Assembly (NCBI RefSeq): GCF_016909015.1 | Contig: NZ_JAFBFA010000024.1 | Span: 1-64,000 of the forward strand | DNA length: 64,000 bases | Direction: 5' to 3' | From: Gracilibacillus alcaliphilus | Lineage (GTDB): Bacteria; Bacillota; Bacilli; Bacillales; Amphibacillaceae | Shown: positions 24,730 through 34,679 of the stretch, piece after piece | Layout: every line of letters begins with the position of its first letter | How positions within the stretch are numbered: position 1 is the first letter of the stretch | Notes under the pieces: generated by a model | Told to the model about the DNA's origin: nothing | The model's input: only the letters and a program-made list of their open reading frames with translations | Databases searched by the model: none | Position numbers and translations under genes: made by a program

Positions 24730-25863
24730 ATGGATCAGATCATTTGGATTTCAATTATTTTATTCATACCTGTTTTTATTATTTTGATTGGTATGCCGTA
24801 TTGGACACGACGGACAGAGAGTTTTGGAGTTTCCATTCCCTCTGATGTCTATGAAGATGAAAAACTAAAGAAAATGCGAAAACAATATGCTTCGTCTATG
24901 ACTATTTTTAGTTTGGTTACGTTATTTATTTTTTATTTTATCGTAGGAAAATATGCTCCGAACGATGAAGAAGCAATGGGGATTGTATTATCAACAACCA
25001 CAATTGGTTTTTTGATTATTTCATTTTTAATCTATTTGGCGTTTCATAAACAAATGAAGCAACTCAAACAGAAGGAGAAATGGAATAAACAAAGACAACA
25101 AAAAGTTGTACTGCAAACCAATTTTTATCAACAAAAATTAATTCATTCTAATTACTGGTTTTTAATCGCTTTTGCTATAGTAGCTGTCACACTATTTATT
25201 ACTTTTACACAGTATGGGAGAATTCCTGAACGGGTTCCAATGCAATATGATTTCTCTGGCAAGATTACCAATTGGACAGAAAGGTCATATCGATCTGTTT
25301 TGATCATGCCGATGACACAAATCTATATGATTGCTTTATTCATGTTTATTAATTGGATGATTGGAAGATCCAAACAACAGCTGAATGCTCAAAATCCTGA
25401 TGGGTCGATAGAACAAAACATTATTTTTCGCAGAAGATGGTCGTTTTTCCTAATTGCTAGTGGAATCTTGCTTACCGTTCTTTTTAGTGTCATCCAGCTA
25501 TCATTTATTTATTCGATTTTAACAACTCTTGTGATTGTGATTTCGTTAATGATTTCTGCAATCATGATTATTGGTGCGATTGTACTTGCCATTACAACTG
25601 GGCAGGGCGGAAGTCGTGTGAAACATGTAAGAACGACAGATAATACAGTGGTAAATCAAACAGACGGTACAGTGGTAAATCGTGAGGACGATCACTATTG
25701 GAAACTTGGTCAATTTTATTTTAATCGAGACGATCCCTCCTTGTTCTTAGAAAAACGTTTTGGAGTGGGCTGGACAATAAATTTAGCAAATCCGCTTGCT
25801 TGGATCATTTTAATCGGAATTATTGTAATAGCTGCTGGTATTCCAATATTGCTAAGTAGATAG
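24730..25863 (+). CDS. DUF1648-type membrane protein with C-terminal DUF5808-like segment
   Basis: 377 aa with about seven hydrophobic helices. The loop RIPERVPMQYDFSGKITNW matches the DUF1648 signature (IP-x-H/M-x-n-G). The C-terminal HYWKLGQFYFNRDDPSLFLE and KRFGVGWTINLANPLAW correspond to the segment found at the end of many GntR-linked DUF1648 proteins. Such proteins relate distantly to SdpI immunity proteins, but no toxin gene is present here. Almost certainly co-transcribed with the GntR gene. Confidence 0.75.
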   Translation: MDQIIWISIILFIPVFIILIGMPYWTRRTESFGVSIPSDVYEDEKLKKMRKQYASSMTIFSLVTLFIFYFIVGKYAPNDEEAMGIVLSTTTIGFLIISFLIYLAFHKQMKQLKQKEKWNKQRQQKVVLQTNFYQQKLIHSNYWFLIAFAIVAVTLFITFTQYGRIPERVPMQYDFSGKITNWTERSYRSVLIMPMTQIYMIALFMFINWMIGRSKQQLNAQNPDGSIEQNIIFRRRWSFFLIASGILLTVLFSVIQLSFIYSILTTLVIVISLMISAIMIIGAIVLAITTGQGGSRVKHVRTTDNTVVNQTDGTVVNREDDHYWKLGQFYFNRDDPSLFLEKRFGVGWTINLANPLAWIILIGIIVIAAGIPILLSR

Positions 25864-25987
25864 GTGAGGAAAAAATGGAAGTTTTTGCAGAGATAAATGG
25901 ACCTCGCCTAATATATGTTCTTCTGTAATAGGATAAAAGAAACAAAGATACATCATTTAATGACTTCCAAAATATAGGGGGCTGCTT

Positions 25988-26788
25988 ATGACAAAGCAAA
26001 AAAGTATTAAAGGACTATTCATTTATTTTTTGATTGGGAGCATTGCAATGTTTCCCTTATATCTTCTGGCACAATCGACACTATCGACAAATCCGACCGA
26101 ATTAGAGCAAAGGAGGGAAATGATGGGGATTTCAGGATCTCCTGAAATGTTAGCCTTGCTCTCTTTAATTCCCAATTATATCTTAATAATAATTGCTCTT
26201 GTTATAGGATTTTTCACTGCTCATAAAGTTGGTTTAAAATCTGTGATTATTCACCCGAATACTAGAGAAAAGTCAAAGTCAGAGTGGATAACAGGTATTA
26301 AACTAGCTATCATACTCGGTTTGATTGCAGGAGTTGTTATAAGAGGAATCGATTATCTTTTATTACCGTTCTTACCAGATGGTATAACAGAACTATTACA
26401 ACCTTATCATGCATTAGAATTTATAGCAGCTATACTCTACGGAGGGATTGTGGAGGAACTATTAATGCGTTTTGGGTTTATGAGCTTGTTGGTTTTTATT
26501 TTTTGGAAACTATTTGATCGAAAATCAGCAAAACCTTCGAGCTGGGTCTTTATCCTTGCCATATTCGTTAGCACATTATTATTTGGATTAGGTCACTATA
26601 GCGGAACTGCAAGTGTGACAGAAATGACCGGATTAATCTGGTTTCGAATGATCTTCTTGAATGGTTTTGCCGGCTTGTTCTTTGGTTGGATTTATTGGAA
26701 GCACAATCTAGAACTTGCCATGCTTGCCCATATGTTTACTCATATTTCCATGAATTTACTAATGTTGATTGTCACCTTTTTTATGTAA
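25988..26788 (+). CDS. CPBP-family intramembrane metalloprotease
   Basis: 266 aa with eight or so helices. Conserved motifs are GGIVEELLMRFG (EE-x3-R glutamates), FGLGHYSG and LAMLAHMFTHI, the usual three motifs of Abi/CPBP (Rce1-like) proteases. These act in the membrane in prenyl-type processing, bacteriocin self-immunity or unknown roles. It follows the GntR/DUF1648 pair after 124 bp with its own ribosome site (TAGGGGGC); co-regulation is possible but not shown. Confidence 0.85.
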   Translation: MTKQKSIKGLFIYFLIGSIAMFPLYLLAQSTLSTNPTELEQRREMMGISGSPEMLALLSLIPNYILIIIALVIGFFTAHKVGLKSVIIHPNTREKSKSEWITGIKLAIILGLIAGVVIRGIDYLLLPFLPDGITELLQPYHALEFIAAILYGGIVEELLMRFGFMSLLVFIFWKLFDRKSAKPSSWVFILAIFVSTLLFGLGHYSGTASVTEMTGLIWFRMIFLNGFAGLFFGWIYWKHNLELAMLAHMFTHISMNLLMLIVTFFM

Positions 26789-26878
26789 AATAAATGCGAT
26801 GAAAATACATTTTGCAACTTTGCATGTATAAAATGTATCTATATGAGGAGGTAGACAGGAAAGGAGGCGGTTATATCA

Positions 26879-26965
26879 TTGAAAAAAATCAATTGGATAT
26901 ACTGCCCAATTTGTAGTGCAAAAAACAAAATATATATTGATTTTAATTATCGTATTAATATTTGA
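26879..26965 (+). pseudogene. Truncated cysteine-rich KTR-type small protein
   Basis: TTG start with AAAGGAGG upstream, reading KKINWIYCPICSAKNKIYID then NYRININI and TGA. The W-x2-CP-x-C-x3-(N)K opening is that of cysteine-rich KTR proteins, normally about 60 aa with a second CPKC pair and commonly encoded on conjugative transposons. Here the second half is lost. Confidence 0.5.
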
Positions 26966-27099
26966 GAGAGAAGAAATATATTATTGAGAAATGGGAAGAA
27001 GAGGGGAGTGTCACTATATTAGATAGTAACGATTTCTCTGTAAAGCGTTAGATTCCTATTGATCAAGGATATTTAATCGATTTTGTTGTGAAACTATAG
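26966..27099 (+). pseudogene. Scrap of an unidentified gene
   Basis: The frame EKWEEEGSVTILDSNDFSVK continues to R-stop-IPIDQGYLIDFVVKL-stop, with one in-frame TAG. It reads like the C-terminal end of an extracellular or secreted protein, but I do not recognise it. No start or upstream part is visible. Confidence 0.35.
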
Positions 27100-27195
27100 T
27101 CTTTTCGATAAGTAGACGACTAGACACATGGATAGACTATTCATTTATGCACCTGTTTATGCTAATATAAATAGATGGTTAAAAACAGCGTTGAA

Positions 27196-27226
27196 GGGGA
27201 CTGGTAAAGGCCAGTCTCCTTATTTG
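27196..27226 (+). terminator. Terminator-like hairpin
   Basis: GGGGACTGG pairs with CCAGTCTCC (one G-U) around a 6-nt loop, followed by TTATTTGT. It may have served the scrap gene at 26966-27099. Confidence 0.55.
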
Positions 27227-27318
27227 TCTATCAGTTAGGGACACAAACCGCTGCTGATAGGAATTTCTATTGATGGTGAGAAGTAAGAGGATGAATACAT
27301 AAGAAACAGAGGTGCAAG

Positions 27319-28755
27319 ATGAACATAGCAAGTATAAAACAAGACTGGTTTGGTAATATCAAAGGGGATGTATTAGCGGGAATTGTCGTGGCATTAGCTT
27401 TGATTCCGGAGGCAATAGCCTTCTCGATTATTGCAGGTGTAGATCCAATGGTTGGCTTGTACGCTTCCTTTAGCATGGCGGTTGTTATTGCGTTTGTGGG
27501 CGGACGACCTGCAATGATTTCCGCTGCGACAGGGGCGATGTCGTTATTAATGATTACTCTGGTGGCTGAACATGGTTTGCAGTATTTATTAGCTGCCACG
27601 ATTTTGACAGGAATCATTCAAATTATTTTTGGAGTATGTAAACTGGCGGCGTTGATGAAGTTTGTTCCAAGATCGGTAATGAGCGGTTTTGTGAATGCCT
27701 TAGGTATCCTTATTTTTACAGCCCAGCTTATCCATTTTCAAGGACAAGGCTGGCTGATGTACCTTATCGTCGGTCTGACACTGGCAATTATCTATATTCT
27801 GCCGCGATTTACCAAGGCAGTACCGTCTACATTGGTTGCCATTGTAACAATGACGATTGTGGTGATTGCTTTGGGTGTGGATATGAAATCAGTAGGGGAT
27901 ATGGGCAATCTGAGTTCTGAACTGCCGGTATTCTTATTTCCGGATATTCCTTTGACTTGGGAGACACTGGCGATTATTTTTCCTTATTCTTTATCATTGG
28001 CCATTGTTGGTTTATTGGAATCACTGTTAACAGCAAATGTGCTGGATGATATGACAGATACGGAAAGTGACAAGAATAGAGAAAGCCGCGGGCAGGGAAT
28101 TGCCAATATTGTTACAGGCTTTTTTGGCGGAATGGCAGGCTGCGCCATGATTGGTCAATCAATTATTAATGTAAAATCTGGCGGCCGCGGCAGGCTCTCT
28201 ACACTGGTAGCAGGTGTATTTCTTATTGTTCTTATTTTTGTACTCGGTGATATTGTGGTGCAAATTCCAATGGCGGCATTGGTAGGTGTGATGATTATGG
28301 TGGCGATCAGTACATTTGATTGGACCTCAGTCACCAATCTGCACCGTGTACCAAAAACAGATGCCCTTGTGATGCTAACAACAGTTGGAACGGTTTTAGT
28401 TACGCATAATTTATCATTAGGTGTGCTGATAGGTGTTCTATTGAGCGCTGTCTTCTTTGCAGCCAAGATATCAAAAGTCAGGGTATCCACTCGTTTCGAA
28501 AATAATCAAAGAAGAAAAATATATCAGATCGAAGGACAAATCTTTTTTGCCTCGGCAGATGATTTGCTAGATAAGTTTGATTGGAATGAGCCATTAGATG
28601 AGGTCGTGATTGATTTAAGCCATGCTCATTTATGGGATGATTCTGCCATCGGAGCGCTGGACAAAATGGAATCGAAATTTGCACGAAATCATGTTAAAGT
28701 AAGCTATATAGGATTGAACGAAGAAAGTAAACAATTACAGCAGCGAATGAGGTAA
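27319..28755 (+). CDS. SulP-family anion transporter with STAS domain
   Basis: 478 aa. The membrane part has the SulP opening DVLAGIVVALALIPEAIAFSIIAGVDP and continues over 10 or more helices (GFVNALGILIFTAQL, GLLESLLTANVLDDMTD, GCAMIGQSIINVKSGG). A C-terminal STAS domain occupies about 395-478 (EVVIDLSHAHLWDDSAIGAL). It resembles bicarbonate- or sulfate-type SulP carriers of Bacilli (YbaR/YvdB group). No sulfate assimilation or carbonic anhydrase genes are adjacent. A universal stress protein follows 45 bp downstream, a common pairing. Confidence 0.88.
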   Translation: MNIASIKQDWFGNIKGDVLAGIVVALALIPEAIAFSIIAGVDPMVGLYASFSMAVVIAFVGGRPAMISAATGAMSLLMITLVAEHGLQYLLAATILTGIIQIIFGVCKLAALMKFVPRSVMSGFVNALGILIFTAQLIHFQGQGWLMYLIVGLTLAIIYILPRFTKAVPSTLVAIVTMTIVVIALGVDMKSVGDMGNLSSELPVFLFPDIPLTWETLAIIFPYSLSLAIVGLLESLLTANVLDDMTDTESDKNRESRGQGIANIVTGFFGGMAGCAMIGQSIINVKSGGRGRLSTLVAGVFLIVLIFVLGDIVVQIPMAALVGVMIMVAISTFDWTSVTNLHRVPKTDALVMLTTVGTVLVTHNLSLGVLIGVLLSAVFFAAKISKVRVSTRFENNQRRKIYQIEGQIFFASADDLLDKFDWNEPLDEVVIDLSHAHLWDDSAIGALDKMESKFARNHVKVSYIGLNEESKQLQQRMR

Positions 28756-28800
28756 ATCAACACACCAGGTGAATAACCTGAATGAAAAGGGGTGGAACGA

Positions 28801-29217
28801 ATGTATAAAAAGGTATTGTTGGCTGCAGATGGGTCTGATCATTCCATTCGTGCAGCTTCTCATGCTGTCCAAATCGCCAAAATAGCGAACGGTAAGATTG
28901 ACATAATCTTTGCTATTGATGATAAAACATCCAAAGAGGAAGTGCTGCATAATGTGGACAGCCATATGATTAAACAAGAAAGAGAACAAAAGCTTGCACC
29001 AGTTGTTGACATCTTAGAGGAAAATCAGCTGGCTTATCAAATGCATATCATTCACGGTGACCCTGGCCCTGAAATTGTTCGTTTTGCCAATCAGCATGAA
29101 TATGACATTGTGATAATTGGCAGCAGGGGGCTTAACCAATTTCAGACCATGATTCTAGGGAGTGTTAGTCACAAGGTTGCCAAACGGGTACAATGTCCGG
29201 TTTTAATTGTGAAATAG
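28801..29217 (+). CDS. Universal stress protein (UspA family)
   Basis: 138 aa from ATG 28801 (AAAGGGG 7 nt upstream; the GTG at 28792 lies inside the ribosome-site region). Classical UspA fold with the nucleotide-binding end G-S-R-G-L-N-Q-F-x8-G-S-V-S-H-K-V (G-2x-G-9x-G-S type). Probable ATP-binding regulator or chaperone for the SulP transporter encoded just upstream. Confidence 0.9.
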   Translation: MYKKVLLAADGSDHSIRAASHAVQIAKIANGKIDIIFAIDDKTSKEEVLHNVDSHMIKQEREQKLAPVVDILEENQLAYQMHIIHGDPGPEIVRFANQHEYDIVIIGSRGLNQFQTMILGSVSHKVAKRVQCPVLIVK

Positions 29218-29439
29218 TCCTTCTTGATTATGGTGTAATTATCTAGAAAACTTTTAACCTTTCGTTTAAGAATGATCGAAAAGGTTATAGAATCCGACAC
29301 CTTAAGGGTTTGCTAACGATTGGGCAGGAAGGAAATACAAGTCCCATACGCCCGTAACCTTGCTTCTATAGGAGGGGACGGGTGTTAAATGGCTGGATAA
29401 GTTGCATATCTAATGGATAAGTAATCAAGGGGGATAACG

Positions 29440-30984
29440 ATGTATCGAATTTTAATTGTAGATGATGAAAAAGACGAAAGAAATGTCATTCGGTTTCTGT
29501 TAAATAAATATCAATTTCCTTTTGACATAATGGAGGCAGACAACGGAAAATCTGCTCTCGAATTATTAGAAGGGGAGTCTATCGATGTACTAATTACGGA
29601 TGTAAAAATGCCTTTTGTTGATGGAATGGAATTAGCAGCTAGAGTCAGGGCGTTATCTTCACATGTAGAGATTGTTTTCTTTAGCGGTCATGATGATTTT
29701 ACTTATGTAAAGAAAGCGTTAACATTAAGAGCTGACAACTATATTTTAAAACCAGTCAAACCAGGCGAGTTCAAAGAAACAATCGAAAAAGTATTAGAAC
29801 ATATCAAGGTGTATGAACAAGAACTGGAAGAGAAAGAGGCCAATAAAGATTTTATGAAGAAACATATCTTGTATCAGGTATTAAATCAAACACCAATAGA
29901 AGTATTGGAAAAGGATTATGCCTATGTGGATTTTTCTTTCTTGGATGACTATAACCGCATGATCCTTATTCATTCTGATCAGTCTTTCTGGGATACACTA
30001 TCAGAGGAAGAAAATATCAGGCTGGATGAGAAAATAAGTAAGGTCATTTCTAATTCCAGGTACGACCTGATCAATTTGAATCCGAGTCAAGTCATCTTAC
30101 TCTTTAAGGATGACTGCAACCGATTAATTGCTTATCGTCAATTAGCCAGTGATATTTGGCAGCAATTACATCAAGTATATCGAATCGGCTGCTTCTTCTC
30201 GGTAAGTGAAGAGATAAAAACAGGGGAGGATATCCTTAGCATATATAACAAGCTGGACAGATATCTTGACGATCGCTTCTTCCATCCTCATACCTATATT
30301 TATCCTGTGGATTCGCCAACGGTAGCTAGCCATGAATTAGGGGCAGAAGATGAACAGCTGATACAAGACATAGAACAGTCCATCCAGCAAATGGAGGAAG
30401 ACAAACTAACAGAGGCAGTTCAGCGATTGATTCAAAAATATGAGCAGCAAGGCAGTACTTCCCATATCTATCTCCGCTTTTTATTCTCAAGGGTGCTTCA
30501 ACTATTGTCTAAAATAGTACCGGAGTATAGTGACGGCAAAATCAACAAGGAAATTGAAAAGGTATATACCTTGCCGCATTTTGAGGATGTTCAACAATTG
30601 ATATGGCAAGTACACCATAAGGCAGCACAAAAAATAAAAGAGGAAAAAAACTCATCCAAAGATAATATTCGTGTGGTTCAACAATATATTGCTGATCATA
30701 TTTCGGAAGATTTAAGTTTAGATATTTTAGCCGAGAAAGCTTTTCTGTCTCCTGGTTATTTAAGTGATAAATTCAGGCAGGAAACAGGCTATGGGATTAA
30801 TAAGTATATCAAAAATGTTCGCATGACAAAGACGAAAGAACTGCTGCGTGATACGAATAGGAAGGTGAATGACATTAGCAAAGCAGTGGGATATAACAGT
30901 GTTTCCTATTTTATCAAGAATTTTCGGGAGCATTATGGGATGAGTCCCAAGAAATATCGAGAAATGAACCAAGATAAAGGATGA
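29440..30984 (+). CDS. YesN-type response regulator with AraC DNA-binding domain
   Basis: 514 aa. The N-terminal receiver (1-125) has the phospho-acceptor D54 in VLITDVKMP and the acidic pair D8/D9. A linker domain (about 140-400) follows, then two AraC helix-turn-helix motifs at the C-terminus (LSLDILAEKAFLSPGYLSDKF; VNDISKAVGYNSVSYFIKNF). The sensor kinase is 10 bp downstream. Such pairs usually switch on nearby glycan-uptake genes, here the ABC/GH66 operon after the terminator at 32755. Confidence 0.93.
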   Translation: MYRILIVDDEKDERNVIRFLLNKYQFPFDIMEADNGKSALELLEGESIDVLITDVKMPFVDGMELAARVRALSSHVEIVFFSGHDDFTYVKKALTLRADNYILKPVKPGEFKETIEKVLEHIKVYEQELEEKEANKDFMKKHILYQVLNQTPIEVLEKDYAYVDFSFLDDYNRMILIHSDQSFWDTLSEEENIRLDEKISKVISNSRYDLINLNPSQVILLFKDDCNRLIAYRQLASDIWQQLHQVYRIGCFFSVSEEIKTGEDILSIYNKLDRYLDDRFFHPHTYIYPVDSPTVASHELGAEDEQLIQDIEQSIQQMEEDKLTEAVQRLIQKYEQQGSTSHIYLRFLFSRVLQLLSKIVPEYSDGKINKEIEKVYTLPHFEDVQQLIWQVHHKAAQKIKEEKNSSKDNIRVVQQYIADHISEDLSLDILAEKAFLSPGYLSDKFRQETGYGINKYIKNVRMTKTKELLRDTNRKVNDISKAVGYNSVSYFIKNFREHYGMSPKKYREMNQDKG

Positions 30985-30994
30985 AGCGAGGGAA

Positions 30995-32719
30995 ATGAGC
31001 AGATTAAAGCAATGGTTTATTAACTTAAAATTTAGAAAAAAGATACTTTTCATCTGTGTGATTGCCAGTGGACTGCCTATGATGATGCTAGGCAGTATTT
31101 GGTATTATCAAGTGCAAGAGTTTCTTATTACACGTGAAAAGGAAAATCTGGCAGAAACGCTGAATCAATCGATACAGACGGCAGATTATAAGATTGATAA
31201 TTACTTTAATTTTATTAATCAAATAGCTTGGAATGCCGAAATCAGGACAGGGCTTACCGCTGATTACAATAATAACTTTGAAATGTATCAGTTTTATACC
31301 GATACGCTTCATCCACAGTTATTTACTACTTTATCTTTACAATCGGATATTCAGTCATTGACAATTTATACGGATAACCAGATGCACCCTTACGGTCAAT
31401 TCTTACGGCCGCTGACAGATATTGAGGATCGTGATTGGTTTAGTGGAATGGTGGAATCGAAGGAAGTTAATATGCTGGTGCCTGCTGAAGAGGAGTTTCT
31501 GAAGGTGCTGTATCGCATTTTTGATAGCAGCAGCAGGCCATTTCATAATGTTATCGAAATGAACATTGACAAGGAGCAATTTTTTGCTCCATTCACAGAT
31601 TTATTTGAGGGAGATTATGGCCTTATTATTTTGGATAGCGAAGATAATCCAATATATATTCATACCAATTTTGCCAATGAGGCATTATACGAGCCTTTTT
31701 CCAATACAGAACAGATTAGAGAGTTAATCGCTGGTGACTTCGACAGGCAATTTGTCAGTGAACAGGCTGCATTATCTGCGTATCAGTGGACAGCTTACTT
31801 GTATCGGCCTATGTCTAATATTTCTTCTGCAACGTTTCCAATGAGGCTGACAGTGATTCTGGCTATTCTGCTTGCCGTAGTGGTGATGGTTTTGTCTATT
31901 TTCTTATTAGCAAGAGTAGTGGTGCGACCATTAGAGAAGCTGTCGAAGAATATGGGACAAGTCGAAAAAGGGGATCTATCAGTAACCATTCACAATAAAG
32001 GGACTGATGAGATTGGGAGCCTTATTCACCAATTCGGCCAGATGGTCTATCAGTTAAATCATATGATTAATCAAGTGTATAAGAGCAAGATTGCAGAACA
32101 AAAATATGAAATGAAGGCGCTGCAAGCACAAATTAATCCGCATTTTTTTTATAATAGTCTGTCTCTCATAAACAGTAAAGCAATTATGGCTGATCAAGAG
32201 GAAATCAGTCAGATGGCACAGCACTTATCGACCTTTTATCGAACGACATTGAATAAAGGAAAGAGTACGATCAAGGTGAAAAATGAGATAGACAACGTAA
32301 AATCTTATATTGATATTCAACGGTTAATGCATTCCAATTCTTTTGACGTAATCTATGATATCGATCAAGAGATCTTCGATTATTCGATGTTAAACCTGCT
32401 TTTGCAGCCTTTAATAGAAAATGCAATTGTGCATGGAATTGATCATAAATTGACAGAAGGAAAAGGAATCCTAGAATTGAAAGCCAAACAGGCAGACGGT
32501 CGATTAAAATTTGAGATAATCGATAATGGCAAGGGGATAGATCCTGCGACTTTAGCGACAATTCTTACGAAAAAAACAAAAGGTTATGGCGTCAAAAATG
32601 TACATGACCGCATTCAGCTCTACTATGGATCTGACTATGGTTTAAACTATCAAAGTGAGCTAAACAGCTGTACCAAGGTAACGCTGACTATACCGGTTAT
32701 GTGTGAAGATGATTCGTAA
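30995..32719 (+). CDS. YesM-type sensor histidine kinase
   Basis: 574 aa, two membrane helices (residues about 16-36 and 285-305) flanking an extracellular Cache-like sensor of about 250 residues, then HAMP, a His_kinase domain with the phospho-acceptor H in INPHFFYNSLSLINS, and an ATPase domain (LLLQPLIENAIVHG, DNGKGIDP, GYGVKNVHDRI). Its partner is the regulator just upstream. It probably senses an oligosaccharide, either directly or through the binding protein at 32951. Confidence 0.93.
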   Translation: MSRLKQWFINLKFRKKILFICVIASGLPMMMLGSIWYYQVQEFLITREKENLAETLNQSIQTADYKIDNYFNFINQIAWNAEIRTGLTADYNNNFEMYQFYTDTLHPQLFTTLSLQSDIQSLTIYTDNQMHPYGQFLRPLTDIEDRDWFSGMVESKEVNMLVPAEEEFLKVLYRIFDSSSRPFHNVIEMNIDKEQFFAPFTDLFEGDYGLIILDSEDNPIYIHTNFANEALYEPFSNTEQIRELIAGDFDRQFVSEQAALSAYQWTAYLYRPMSNISSATFPMRLTVILAILLAVVVMVLSIFLLARVVVRPLEKLSKNMGQVEKGDLSVTIHNKGTDEIGSLIHQFGQMVYQLNHMINQVYKSKIAEQKYEMKALQAQINPHFFYNSLSLINSKAIMADQEEISQMAQHLSTFYRTTLNKGKSTIKVKNEIDNVKSYIDIQRLMHSNSFDVIYDIDQEIFDYSMLNLLLQPLIENAIVHGIDHKLTEGKGILELKAKQADGRLKFEIIDNGKGIDPATLATILTKKTKGYGVKNVHDRIQLYYGSDYGLNYQSELNSCTKVTLTIPVMCEDDS

Positions 32720-32754
32720 GCAACAGGGTACTAGAACAAATTTAGCGTTGGGAG

Positions 32755-32784
32755 TCCACAAGTTTTGGCTTGTGGCTTTTTTCT
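32755..32784 (+). terminator. Terminator between two-component genes and ABC operon
   Basis: CCACAAG / CTTGTGG stem with a 6-nt loop, followed by CTTTTTTCTT. It implies that the transporter operon has its own promoter in 32785-32940. Confidence 0.85.
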
Positions 32785-32950
32785 TGGTAAGAAGCGTGTT
32801 ATATGTAAGAAACAGCTAATAAATATTCCGGAAAAAGTTATATGAAAGTGGATTATTTTATATTTTAGATTGTTTATCTATCGATTAAAATAAACTTATC
32901 TGCAATCAATGGCCATGATTTGGAGAAAGAAAACATTAGGAGGAAAGAAA

Positions 32951-34627
32951 ATGATAGCGAATTCATTTAAGAAATATAGTCTGCTATTTTTATTATTTAT
33001 ATTATTCGGGCTTCTAGCAGGTTGTGTACAGAGCTCCTCAGATGATGGAGAAACAACCACAGAAGATGGGAAGACAATTATCAATATTGGACGCATGACC
33101 TCGGCAAATCCTAAATTTCCTGAAGGTGATACGTATGAAGATAATGCCTATACACGTTTAGTAGAAGAAAAATTAGATGTGGAAATTCGTAATGCTTTTG
33201 AAGCAGAAGGTGAGGACTATGAAAGACAGGTTGCTTTAGCGATTTCTGCTGGTGATTTACCAGATATGATGGTTGTAGGTTCTCGCGATGAGTTACAAGA
33301 TTTAGTCGATAATGATTTAGTGGAAGATTTGACAGATGTATATGAGGAAAATGCAAGCGATCACATTAGAGAAATTTACAATACTTATGATAATAAACCA
33401 TTAACTGATGCAACTTTTGATGACCGTTTAATGGCCATTCCGTCCACAAATGGAGCTAATGCACCACAAATTGTCTGGGTTCGGTCGGACTGGCTCAAGG
33501 AATTGAATATAGAGCTAGATGCAGATGAGGATGGTGTCATTACATTAGATGAGTTAGCAGAAGTTGCCTCAGCCTTTGTCGAAAATGATCCTGGTGATTC
33601 TGGCAATCCAGTAGGTATACCAATGGCACCTTATTTGAATGCAGGGGACTATGGAGGATCAGCATTTACGATGAATTCGATTGCTGCCGTGTTTGACGGC
33701 CACCCGCGAAAACATTTAGTTGAAGAAGATGGAAGTGTAACATATGGTTCGACATCAGAAGGAACCAAAGAAGGACTGGCTGTATTACATGACTGGTTTG
33801 AGCAGGGTATCCTTGATCCGCAATTTGGCACAAGGTCGTTTGATGATATTTTAACTTTGCTTACCAATGGTCAGGCAGGTATTACAACAGGACCTTGGCA
33901 TTTGCCGGACTGGGGGTTATCAACCGTTCGGGAAATGGATGGAGAGGCAGAATTTGCAGCATATGCATTAGGTGATGAGAATGGCATGGTTAATGTATTT
34001 AGAGAGGATCCAACTGGCTCTTTTGTTGTAATTCGGAAAGGGTATGAGCATCCGGAATTGGCCATACAAATGTTGAACCTGTTCTATGGTGAATTAGGCA
34101 ATGAACCCGATATGGAGACCAAGTATCCTGAAATCGCTGAATATAATCAGCTAGGGGTAGATGGTACTGCCAGACCTATGAATATTGAAGTTTATCGTTC
34201 TGACAGTTCAATAGTAAATTACCAAGATGTGAAGTCAGTCATAGATGGAGAGATGTCTGTGGATGATATTATTTCAGCAGGATTAAGATCCAATACGACG
34301 TCTGTTTTAGAGTATCTAGAAGATCCTGAGAATGCAACAACAGCCAACTGGTCTACCTACCATTCACGGATGCTGGGCTGGGGCTTAATGAATAAATTGG
34401 CAGAGGAAGATCGATTTAATTGGATAGAGCCTGCTTATGTTGGTACGACACCAACGATGGAGCAAAAAGGAGCCAATTTATTAAAAATGGAAGAAGAAGA
34501 CTTTATTAAGATAATAACTGGGGCAGAGCCGGTAGATTATTTTGATACCTTCGTAGAGAAATGGCACAGCCAAGGTGGAGATGACGAGGTCGCAGAAGTG
34601 GAAGAGGAATTGGCTAAACAAGAATAG
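32951..34627 (+). CDS. ABC-transporter oligosaccharide-binding lipoprotein (LplA-like)
   Basis: 558 aa from ATG 32951 (AGGAGGAAAG upstream). Lipoprotein signal with lipobox LLAGC, acylated C25. The large type-1 solute-binding fold matches the LplA/YtcQ class used by systems with LplB- and LplC-type permeases. It binds an extracellular glycan fragment and delivers it to the two permeases encoded downstream. A strong stem-loop after it (34636-34661) may allow excess synthesis over the permeases. Confidence 0.9.
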   Translation: MIANSFKKYSLLFLLFILFGLLAGCVQSSSDDGETTTEDGKTIINIGRMTSANPKFPEGDTYEDNAYTRLVEEKLDVEIRNAFEAEGEDYERQVALAISAGDLPDMMVVGSRDELQDLVDNDLVEDLTDVYEENASDHIREIYNTYDNKPLTDATFDDRLMAIPSTNGANAPQIVWVRSDWLKELNIELDADEDGVITLDELAEVASAFVENDPGDSGNPVGIPMAPYLNAGDYGGSAFTMNSIAAVFDGHPRKHLVEEDGSVTYGSTSEGTKEGLAVLHDWFEQGILDPQFGTRSFDDILTLLTNGQAGITTGPWHLPDWGLSTVREMDGEAEFAAYALGDENGMVNVFREDPTGSFVVIRKGYEHPELAIQMLNLFYGELGNEPDMETKYPEIAEYNQLGVDGTARPMNIEVYRSDSSIVNYQDVKSVIDGEMSVDDIISAGLRSNTTSVLEYLEDPENATTANWSTYHSRMLGWGLMNKLAEEDRFNWIEPAYVGTTPTMEQKGANLLKMEEEDFIKIITGAEPVDYFDTFVEKWHSQGGDDEVAEVEEELAKQE

Positions 34628-34635
34628 GCAGTAAA

Positions 34636-34661
34636 AGAAGGGCTGATTTATCAGCCCTTCT
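34636..34661 (+). promoter_or_regulatory. Intercistronic stem-loop between binding protein and permease
   Basis: Perfect 12-bp stem AGAAGGGCTGAT / ATCAGCCCTTCT with a 2-nt loop and no T-run. Such elements commonly stabilise the upstream mRNA or lower downstream expression in ABC operons. Confidence 0.75.
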
Positions 34662-34679
34662 GATTGGGAGGTATGCAAG

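Noticed and set aside
24730..26788. SdpABC-type toxin/immunity locus
   Set aside because: No SdpA, SdpB or SdpC toxin gene is present; only general DUF1648 and CPBP families are seen.
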